DNA of 27,238 nucleotides from DATEPR01 sp036503065. GTDB taxonomy: Bacteria; Actinomycetota; Actinomycetes; Mycobacteriales; Pseudonocardiaceae. Location of the stretch: contig DASXXM010000310.1 of assembly GCA_036503065.1 (NCBI GenBank), positions 1-27,238 of the forward strand. The letters are read 5' to 3'. The translations under genes were made by a program, and so were the position numbers. This document shows, one piece after another, positions 17,301 through 21,361 of this stretch. Under the pieces are notes generated by a model, which ran no database searches, was not told where the DNA came from, and saw nothing but the letters and a program-made list of their open reading frames with translations. Each line of letters begins with the position of its first letter. Position 1 is the first letter of the stretch.

Positions 17301-18201
17301 CGACCGCCGGACCCTGGAGATCACCAAGCGGGTTTCGTTGCTACAGCTGGATCCCATGGCGCTGCTCACGCTGAGGAACGAGGGCCGATGCGAGTTCGCG
17401 CTGACCGAGGAGCTGTTCGACCGCGACTTTCCCGGCCACTTCCGCCGGCAGATCCGCACGGTCAGCGTCAGCTTCGGCACCCAGGGCGGCCCCGTGGGTG
17501 TCAACGCGACACTCACCCAGATTGACAACAAGACCGTGCTGTCGGCGGATCCGCAGGCGGTCAAGTTCCTGCTCGCTCCGGTGGGCTCGCCGCCGGACTC
17601 GCTGCGCGGCGACTGGCGGCCCAGCCAGCAGATCGCGCTGTCCGATCTGGAGGACGGCCGGGACAACAACGGCCTGTTCGAGCTGCGCTATGACGACGAC
17701 CGCTACCTGCCGTTCGAGGGCACCGGCGCGGTGTCCCGGTGGCGGCTCGACGCCGGCCGGCCGCGCGCCGACCTGCTGGACGTCACCATTATCGTCAAGT
17801 ACACCGCCGAGCAGGGCGGTGACACGTTCGGCACGGCGGTCAGGGGCATGCTGCGGCCCTACCCGTCGGCCCGGTACTTCGATGTCGCCAACGAGTTCCA
17901 GCAGGAGTGGACCGAGTTCATCGAGGGTGACTCGGCCCGGCTCACCCTGCCGATCACGCCGGATCACCTGCCCGGCATCGTCGGCCGCCAGATCACCGGC
18001 GTGTACGCCCGTTATGAGCTCGCCGGCGGCGGCGAGGCGCGGTTCCTGCTCAACGGGGACAAGCGGCTCGCACTCGATGACGGCAAACTGCTGCGCACGC
18101 CTGGCCTGTCCACCGGCGGCTGGACGCTCCTCTTCGAGGGCGACAAGGCCATCCTCACCGACCTCGGCCTGATCCTGACCTACCGCGCCGGCGCCCGGTA
18201 A
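5332..18201 (+). CDS. Giant Tc toxin A-subunit-like protein with two blocks of hemopexin-like repeats
   Basis: The product has 4289 residues, against about 2500 for classical TcA proteins such as Photorhabdus TcdA1. TcA forms the receptor-binding, pore-forming pentamer of ABC-type insecticidal toxins. GTG 5332 has GGAGG with a short 4-nt spacer. Domain order by eye: VRP1/SpvA-like N-terminus (SVYSPAAYFVDLL at 27-39); helical shell region to about 1030; hemopexin-like block 1 (1030-2308); helical segment (2317-2370); conserved ABC-toxin segment with LDAQLHNELNVLRRDAL (about 2443-2483); neuraminidase-like domain (from about 2507); hemopexin-like block 2 (2872-3247); a conserved FDSANGIYNWEIFFHAP segment (about 3330); coiled-coil and hydrophobic pore segment (about 3713-3940); and the TcB-binding C-terminus (EITKRVSLLQLDPMALL near 4000; EELFDRDFPGHF). 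There is no signal peptide, as is usual for TcA. The extra length lies mainly in the repeats, which may bind receptors or glycans. No TcB or TcC gene is in view. One gene follows 44 bp downstream. Confidence 0.9.
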   Translation: MIRDESCPGYEELFGELDFRGDDDARSVYSPAAYFVDLLALLEGTFDRPSLLERRPDLTQVILDKTNTFTETPYLDIVNQVLERLIGANPYDILRNRRHPFGLPFSLRDEKVNKYLRYLQVTPLELYQLFAARPDHDVVAREYLQLSPDDVAVVTTSTKDETELAGLYGLATPETLGDLQSAERFAEATGLSGAQVVELIMFSAPVTLSADGKRLEWGGSVPTEWLDRIHRLIRLARMTGLSLTDLGLALNTCCAGQIDPAALRTLAIVLRLHRDHDLTVTEICQLVVPIEKPEVQGCSGDIIAARNNDYRFRLANWIEVAESDIVTIVRRYREHYAAGEPSPFDQGDIGLPAIGLLHRAGHLAGTLGIGVDELFDVLVALDSDPSLRRYTTFGVLDGVAEQRPDSFTILAGGAPADSLWLAQTLFAVVGWMQAAGFAGRELTDVLGGRPDTDDETLTTLLDGIRTAFEQVAFDAGLFAGDRFGPRAAKVVHDVLTAYDNGVVSAADDRLLRLDPDTAATAAYDGVTDLGVIAAEDFLGLGLGERLQNKIFANLIHLGHLHADGTLAVDSTESMALTSDFGAYRESLFKMIGTVVNGTAAFFPSDLAALDDLPPERQAELYDNLGYNGYLDDSGDLTDPEFFLDPANEAAFEINADLQDATGPVTALLGERITGFTDDPLALDPTIFAELRFTETELTALTASLTFNGYLDGQGNYRDKATLIALPLKEFGLALAFYPRRRAILDAIQAQILEFRTELHTFSVADFADLADDVMSRRVVTGLDGAYTADGRVLDEELFADPSGSLDLGPAFTTVEQGAVFSQITVVLEGEKPYRLAPAALTDLGFTAEERDRLQADLIDAGFLIEGFAVAEEWLPYFRNVNNAHTFTLPGLADFSTDVFFLLHTVAGELAGAVNEVVDALITRAGQQKQALDGALADAFGLPSATAAAIAEAVTGGPEPALDTLVAPVLDAEKPPTDPHFRLAYRRIRRFALLAAKLGLDPTEVTAVFTDQDLVGKFPENLTLPPGVLRFDALLAGHDGKIYLFAGTGYWTYSADTFALKAPNPTPLTGLSPRFADLTGIDAAFTLPSGLEWLVGHTADGTSRAFTRLPGGTRWAPQEQVWGKLKNNFTDPVRIDGAFVDTDGRTYLFAGDQYLRYSTADYTVVDEGYPRPVAEWREREGLEPSLAGSLDAFQAPDGTIHVLTGATGWGRVRNNFENAERLDAAYSGGSAVHLFSGGQVVRYSDSIENPGVCVDEGYPRTIHDVPAQFAGDVEAAFTDPNGVLHLFKDGQTASAGGDIVPTAQRWGVLSPALPSGTVDAALAGLDGKTYLFSGGTYLRYSTADYSVVDPGYPQAIDPDWGGLSTVDAAFVMDGSTYLFGTGGLLFDLADELRDDLAAGRLTPELRNRFAQNGLALTAVTLDGPQWTLGTEQGISLTVRIEGLRTKVYGDGSRYYVRYSTNDYRTPDAGFPKPLSDNWWNMPDGLNLGPVDAVFTGGDNHTYLFAGNRFVRFDARHRWWSEPLSLRERWDSVPFDKVDAAFVGTDGRTYLFSGPRYVRYSTTDYTEIDDGYPANIAGHWDHVRNNIERTGRVDAALVTEVTEQVDGVDVPRTYTYLFSGDQFVRYLGTDYAHVQPGYPRLLASLSAEPGLAALDTMLDSVDAAFADRRTTYLFSDGECHVVSAGTYRRYDDLNLGTVSCAFIENGSVITAEGPYYQNGWCKRSALEGRGGSTATPFRPRTLRTVPEQFRTGLNSVLMGADGNTYLFQGATCFNTQLNHAYPLAEEWGRPRNAIYEHNRVDAAFVGRDGKTYLFSDDQFVVYPDAGTMTDGDPRPIAEHWAGLTGVALAYVQGGKTFVFEHPDIEGMLRYLVYSGTDYSTPDEGYPAVVDDGILGAPNGFPFPDAVIVEGDTLILLSGQDCVSYNAKTKAWSMVRPIERLFPGFGQGVDAPDGLHTAFTAVDGTTYFFFGETYARFAVGAFGPLSPTRDRWGLSRNPFITGGGTIDAAFVWGQYTFLFSGDHYVRYTGPGYRAIDPGYPKKTAGNLRLEVPFANLPESFDDAAGAPIDAVIGNERTIHLIIGEVCHTVSPAISGTYSPAGIGRMRNTIAESSRVAAALVADRRVYLLSDDQYARYSTADLGYVDDGYPRPLEALATELGMPALPTEFADGVDAAFRSPDGRTYLFRGRQFVRGSAPEPVSGTWGRVRNEFTAGGLDAAFVAPTGELYAFRKDQYVRYPAGSPLEYADQGFPRTVKDDWGDIPPEFEAGPDGAFSFEGRTYLTSGERYVRYSGAYHRVDRTFPQEFRHRWSGTSDYRLSDLHLITRFVDLARTHPAGLAELFVTGAEDPYQLLADLFGWDVDELRWARRNGGLLIEDTPEEKIFEIEFVLKLVEVFDTARKFGAGPSEIHDQVWSKRYGTPDPEATATALYGMLEHRTAPAEWTTLDAQLHNELNVLRRDALVAAVTPQHGTSRDLFERYLIDVDMGSVGTTSPVREAIAATPLFLHRYLIDLETVSLPAGTDPHAVKARIRTWWAWMRNYRIWEANRKVFLYPENYIRPELRTEKTPAFAALEDDLLQKEITAESVLAAYKRYLDEYTEVSRLAIAGGYVYTEDNAEAGARKLVLFGRTRTEPRRYYYREAEVHDGENFSATWQPWLKVDLQVAADRVDPVHAFGRVFVFWPVVEIVTEDSNRTTITTTQKDGGQTVTAPPPKYQVKIYYSFYNLNKEWVPAQLLNADPQPQPGPITGVGLYVQASRTVPGGSDHDVIVVQCGYLAGTTPVRVAYTLTPELYPLPAKETDIVPPSRSADPAQILDEPANTPIDPGKIVRFNAPADTTDGPWSSVDHKGGSFLCHSAAGPLEPAPLLPLKGNADNLPTTWDRIDAAVQLDNRDRYFFDSTGGKYLSVPADKPAAGRVKQTTADRFGVIGTNLVRTGVVDAVLSRGDKVFLFSGDEYYSYPKAGFGTLDAGYPKKLPSNQDKLPQWSTVDGAFTDPSGTEYFYSRERDGYVVSGALGTVRPVGDLWQLPEKTTVDAILTRGSRVYILFGDKYIRLGPDLRPEKDYPRQLAKNPDDLPEQGVPGPSFELGQGVITINNAQGTYTVRAHGVDEPPRPTRDLGRVPTAITRTGAVDAAYVADGKLFLVSGDEFVRYTLADGASIPDYIDVGYPKKPAQPVHAVFRRDDLRYVFSGTGYDALAPGQELDATLNLRPVLSNWRCLPTGFPSTLTGVLETDTGLYIFMGATYAGYPNTEAMARPYEISALPSQIVRLTSSTAYELNRRLLVGGIDALLAPDTQELDELPAFSPTVSDSTTIKVRPRTAKAGIPIGSHLDFDSANGIYNWEIFFHAPMLIARALTDAQRFEDAKRWYEYVFDPTERERYWRFLPFLAVDVDALVVGCRADLLALANTTVENRLTPILDAIEPMAPAFLPARELTGAESAYLAGLDLDPVRADLNAQPESEARRGLLERVELIGLLGRQYTLMGDRTSLMRAYRDDPFDPHRIAALRPAAYRRTVVMAYIDNLLDWGDLLFRQYTGESIDEARMLYIFAYDLLGPRPYEPGPRALPPAATYDQLDGEAGSTAVARLTADGALLEGTGAVHAGVANPYFYVPDNNTFLEYWTRVEDRLTKIRASLDIMGISRPVPLFEPPADVMALVEGVAKGASLDAITAALAAPVPAYKFNFLFRRAQELADRLRQLGGDLLNAFERRDVEALTLLQNRQEAAIQAMTRGIKENQVQIAQEGLSEMQAALSGAQGRVTHYQQLIADGLLPMQQAQIAMLATATAAQFVASGLKIGAAFAAAAPEVYAGPFIMGASEGGDQAGNALTNAADVSAMLSQGFSMIGEVLGIGAEQQRTEQDWNLQLLISRADVEQIGHQVTSAELQVAVAQRELEILDRETKNLAEVTAFLTGKFAGANLYGWMVERLSGLYFQTYHMAYELARSAEKAYQFERGATNGSFIQPTYWDSKRNGLLAADALALDLDRLGQAYVTGDRRTLEITKRVSLLQLDPMALLTLRNEGRCEFALTEELFDRDFPGHFRRQIRTVSVSFGTQGGPVGVNATLTQIDNKTVLSADPQAVKFLLAPVGSPPDSLRGDWRPSQQIALSDLEDGRDNNGLFELRYDDDRYLPFEGTGAVSRWRLDAGRPRADLLDVTIIVKYTAEQGGDTFGTAVRGMLRPYPSARYFDVANEFQQEWTEFIEGDSARLTLPITPDHLPGIVGRQITGVYARYELAGGGEARFLLNGDKRLALDDGKLLRTPGLSTGGWTLLFEGDKAILTDLGLILTYRAGAR
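8419..12255 (+). repeat. Hemopexin-like repeat block 1 (about 25 units, coding)
   Basis: Residues 1030-2308 of the toxin consist of about 25 repeats of roughly 45-60 residues. The core is VDAAF, a short loop with D-G, then TYLFSGDQYVRY, often followed by S-T-x-D-Y and GYP and ending in W. Good copies are near VDAAFVGTDGRTYLFSG and VDAAFRSPDGRTYLFRG; others are degenerate (for example AFIENGSVITAEGPYY). Hemopexin units normally form four-bladed propellers, so about six propellers are possible (inference). Counts were made by eye. Confidence 0.85.
13945..15072 (+). repeat. Hemopexin-like repeat block 2 (about 7-8 units, coding)
   Basis: Residues 2872-3247 hold a second, more diverged set, for example VDAVLSRGDKVFLFSGDEYY, VDAILTRGSRVYILFGDKYI and VDAAYVADGKLFLVSGDEFV. 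It sits about 560 residues after block 1, between the neuraminidase-like region and the pore/TcB-binding part. This is a separate insertion point, consistent with about two extra propellers. Confidence 0.8.
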
Positions 18202-18245
18202 CGGAAGCGATCCACCCCGCTCTCGCAGAGCTGAAAGGAATCGGT

Positions 18246-19721
18246 ATGAATCCACTCAAAAAGGGCAACAAGGTCAACAAGAGGAAGAGGTCGAAGTCAC
18301 CGACCCGCTCCAACAAGAAACAGGACACCAGCGTCGAGAAGGTGACGGTCACCGAAGGCGAGACATCGACGGTTCCCACCGTAACCCCGCAGCTCGTCCC
18401 GCTGGACATGACCAAACGGGATATCCAGGTCCAGGGTCTCGAACTGATGGAGTTACTCCCTCCCGACCTGCCCGACGAGGGGCCGCTGGACCCGCTGCTC
18501 ATGAAGTCAGATTCACTGGACAAGCTTCTTGGAAAGACAGACGATACCTGGCGCGGCCTCGCCAAGAGTTTGAAGGACGTCTTCCTGCCGTATCAGCAAG
18601 AGTTGCCGGTCACGGATCAGGCAGATTACGTCGCCACACTTGGCACGGTTTATTATACTTCAAGCAAGTCCAAGCTTGTGTCGGACCCGGAAAACTCCGG
18701 GTATCTGAAGAAAGGGGAGACGGAAGCCACCGTTTCCTTTCTCGAGAAGTTCATGAAGGCCAACGGACAGTGGGACTACATCGAGAAGCAGGAGTGGTTT
18801 AAGAAGGGCGACTACGTCATCGCCATCGACATGAACTACTATCCGGACAGGTCCGGGTACAAGGAATCTCCACTATTCCATAAAGACACCGGGGGGAACA
18901 ACGTATTCGTCAACCTTGTATTCGACAATGAGAAGCCTATAGAAGCCACCGAGTGGTTCGCGGATCTCGCGCAGCCGAGTAAAAAGCGAACGGAGTGGCG
19001 GAAGGGCCTGGTCCCACAGACATATTTGGACGATCTGGAGGTTTCGCGCAAGACTCTTCAGGGCGTATACGGCAAGGGCGAGCCGGTGAGCGGAGGGGTA
19101 AGCGAGGGCCCGCATACCTACGTGTCGTGGGTGGACGATCTGGTCTGGCACGCGACTCCGACCGACCAACCAAGGATTGTGTACTCCGCCAAAGCAGCAC
19201 AAACTTCGTATACGAGTCTGGACAAGGCGTCGAAACGCGACGATTTCGCATACGATAGCAAGCAGTTCAAGCGAAAGATGCTTGGGGTTGAAATCCTTGG
19301 AACGATAGCGGAATCCAAGGACACTGAACTGTACAAATGGCTGGAAAAACAAAATCTCGGCCCACAGGATGTTGACGTGAACGTGGCCAAGAAAGCTTGG
19401 CGGGAGTTGTACAACAGCAGCACGAGCGGCGGCAAGGCCCTATTCGTCCAAGACGCGGCAAAACGAGATAAGTCGCCCTGGCGAATCATCGGGGCGTACT
19501 CCGAAGCGAATGCGTACGATGAACGTCTGAAGGCTAGCTCGCCAATAAAGGAGACGCCCATTGGGCTGTCGGGACGCAGGAGGGCAAACAGCCTGGATCC
19601 ACAGGCGATGGCGGAGGTGCGCAAGGCCAATCAGGGCGTACCCCGCTCGTTCCTTCGAACGTGGGTACGAATGTTGCCCAAAGATAGTGGCGAACTGTCG
19701 AAAGCCGGCTTCGTTCAGTGA
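18246..19721 (+). CDS. Unknown protein co-transcribed with the Tc toxin gene; candidate effector
   Basis: I do not recognise a family in this 491-residue protein. It starts at ATG 18246 with AAGGA 6 nt upstream, 44 bp after the toxin stop, so the two genes probably form an operon. The N-terminus (residues 3-26) is very rich in Lys/Arg and low-complexity, followed by a Thr/Val/Pro-rich stretch to about 60; this resembles a disordered leader. From about 85 the protein looks globular, with aromatic-rich segments such as GDYVIAIDMNYYPDRSGY, ATEWFADLAQP and HTYVSWVDDLVWH. No signal peptide, TM helix or clear catalytic motif was found. Base composition is clearly lower in GC than its neighbours, with many A/T-ending codons, suggesting recent acquisition. 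A TTA codon (18453-18455, residue 70) could make it depend on the bldA tRNA. A secreted or translocated toxin payload is the favoured but unproven idea. Confidence 0.75.
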   Translation: MNPLKKGNKVNKRKRSKSPTRSNKKQDTSVEKVTVTEGETSTVPTVTPQLVPLDMTKRDIQVQGLELMELLPPDLPDEGPLDPLLMKSDSLDKLLGKTDDTWRGLAKSLKDVFLPYQQELPVTDQADYVATLGTVYYTSSKSKLVSDPENSGYLKKGETEATVSFLEKFMKANGQWDYIEKQEWFKKGDYVIAIDMNYYPDRSGYKESPLFHKDTGGNNVFVNLVFDNEKPIEATEWFADLAQPSKKRTEWRKGLVPQTYLDDLEVSRKTLQGVYGKGEPVSGGVSEGPHTYVSWVDDLVWHATPTDQPRIVYSAKAAQTSYTSLDKASKRDDFAYDSKQFKRKMLGVEILGTIAESKDTELYKWLEKQNLGPQDVDVNVAKKAWRELYNSSTSGGKALFVQDAAKRDKSPWRIIGAYSEANAYDERLKASSPIKETPIGLSGRRRANSLDPQAMAEVRKANQGVPRSFLRTWVRMLPKDSGELSKAGFVQ

Positions 19722-19976
19722 ATAACCGACAGGCACCGAAAGAAGGCCCGCGTCGAGGGACCGGACCTCACCGGGGCGTCCGGAGACACGACGGTACCGA
19801 CGCACACCACGCACCCGCCGGTGATCATCGCGTCGCCGCCCGCGCAGCAGGACCACCAGGCGGACCGGCTGGGATTCACCGAGGAGGCGCGGTTCGATGA
19901 GTACGGCGCCGAGCAGTGGTTCGGCGTGCGGTCACGAAACGCGCGGCTACCGGAGAGGCCCACGGCGGAACGGGAA
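19722..19976 (+). other. GC3-rich open stretch in the same frame after the effector stop (possible coding relic)
   Basis: Directly after the TGA at 19719-19721 the same frame stays open to about 20261. Up to about 19976 its third positions are mostly G or C, as in real genes of this organism, and it reads as plausible protein (for example RLGFTEEARFDEYGAEQWFG). There is no good start codon or ribosome-binding site. It may be the C-terminal relic of another gene. No family was recognised. Confidence 0.3.
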
Positions 19977-20721
19977 ATCATGCGGGTACCGGCGCCGCAG
20001 CCGCGCCACCTCCAGCGCGGACACGGCGGTCACCGAGATCGGGCCGCCCAGCAGCAACACCACCGCGAGGTTCGACGGCACATCGCTCTTACCTCCCGCC
20101 AGCACCGTGTTGACGGCGACTCCCCATGCGATGAAGGTCCCGGTCAGCGGCCCCAGCAGTGGGTGGCCGTCGGCAAGGCGGAACATGCCCACGACAAGCA
20201 GGTACACGCCCCGGAGCAGGAGTATCACCAGCCAGGCCAGGACGGCCAGCGCCAGCAGTGACAGCAGGAACCCGTCAGGGCCGGCCGGTCCGGGCCCGCA
20301 GGAGGAACGGGAGGCCGCGCGACAGGGCCAGATACAACGCGATGTAGCCGCCGACCGCGACGGCCGGGAATCGCAGTTGCCGCAGGGCCATCTTGCGGTA
20401 TCCCGGTTTGGTGAGTAACGCGACCCCGACCGGGATGAGCGCGCCGCCGATCAACACGACCCGCACGAGCATGTCCACCGAGTCGTTGACCGACAGGTAC
20501 GCGCGCGAAACGCCGGTCCGCAGCGAGTGGTAATAGGCCTCGACGCACACGATGATCGCGAACCCGAGGATGCTGCGCCGGCGGTACAGGCGTTCGATCT
20601 CCTCGTCCCGGTCACCGAGGTAGCAGTTCTGGACCTGGAAGGCGCGGTTCGCCAGCCCCCATGCGCTGCCGAAGGGCCCGCTCACACACCCGAAGCATCC
20701 GGTACGCGCCACGAGCCACAC
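19947..20721 (-). pseudogene. Multi-pass membrane protein, apparently split by a one-base frameshift
   Basis: Two adjoining minus-strand frames look like one protein. The upstream part (20721-20275, 148 residues) contains NRAFQVQNCYLGDRDEEIER and three hydrophobic helices. The downstream part (from about 20277 to 19947) starts within a hydrophobic run (GFLLSLLALAVLAWLVILLL) and has three more helices, ending in a basic tail. The whole interval is 775 nt, one more than a multiple of three. Removing one C from the CCC just before the TGA at 20277-20275 would join them into about 257 residues with six TM segments. A real inactivating mutation, a sequencing error, or two separate small genes are all possible; the first two fit best. 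The GTG start at 20721 has no clear ribosome-binding site. No family is recognised. Confidence 0.5.
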
Positions 20722-20848
20722 CCGCCGTCAGTGAAGTCACGTCTGCTCACCCAACGTAACGCTTCGCGCGGGTGGCTGAGAACCCCGCCCATCCTGAGGA
20801 ACGCCGGGGCTCCGAGCGCAGGAACTACCACTGTCCTTTCCGGACCTG

Positions 20849-21196
20849 GTGACCGACGCCGTGCTGATGGCCGGCAGAGGCCGCCGCGACGTGCTGCGCA
20901 CCGCGAGCACGCCGGCCGACGCGGACCTGCACGACAGCGGGATCGACCTGCCACCGCGGTATGCCGCGTACGCGCAGGCGATGCAGTACCTGTCACCGGC
21001 CTCGCTCAACGACGACCGAAAGATCCGGGACTGGCTGGACGTCCTCGAACTGTCCCAGGACCCGTCCGTCGCCGCGCACAATCGCGGCGTCGTGGCCGGC
21101 GGTCCCGAGCTGTCCACATTTTCCGTATGGTCGCTTACCAGACTTGATCCTTGGAGGTTTCTGGGAACCCCGATGTGCGCCGCCATAAACAGTTAA
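20849..21196 (+). CDS. Hypothetical 115-codon frame, possibly a gene fragment
   Basis: The frame begins at GTG 20849 but is open back to about 20798 without a start codon, suggesting a truncated gene. The first 80 or so residues look coding by GC-rich third positions and composition (for example DLPPRYAAYAQAMQYLSP and IRDWLDVLELSQDPSVAAHN). The last 30 residues, after VVAGG, look like random read-out of AT-richer intergenic DNA. No ribosome-binding site and no family were recognised. The rest of the 640-bp interval 20722-21361 holds no other gene that I can support; its right part is the leader of the phosphoesterase gene. Confidence 0.3.
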   Translation: MTDAVLMAGRGRRDVLRTASTPADADLHDSGIDLPPRYAAYAQAMQYLSPASLNDDRKIRDWLDVLELSQDPSVAAHNRGVVAGGPELSTFSVWSLTRLDPWRFLGTPMCAAINS

Positions 21197-21244
21197 CATT
21201 CGACTTCCGGGTCTTCGGTGCGGTATTCGGGTGAAGGACTGACG

Positions 21245-21260
21245 AACATCCGTGGATGTT
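21245..21260. promoter_or_regulatory. Palindromic operator-like site upstream of the phosphoesterase gene
   Basis: AACATCC and GGATGTT form perfect 7-bp arms around a 2-nt GT centre, about 100 bp before the ATG. The size and symmetry fit a dimeric regulator binding site. The regulator is unknown. Confidence 0.4.
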
Positions 21261-21361
21261 TCTTCACAGGTCCTTGTCAGGATCGCCTTCCGTCGCGACG
21301 ATGCAGGACAGCGGAGATGAGATGCATCATTCCGTCGTCGGTCTCTTCGGGAGGGAACGCG

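Noticed and set aside
21186..21244. Possible PHO box (GTTCACC-type direct repeats) upstream of the phosphoesterase gene
   Set aside because: Only one loose match (TTCACCCG on the minus strand) was seen, without the 11-nt repeated pattern expected for PhoP binding.
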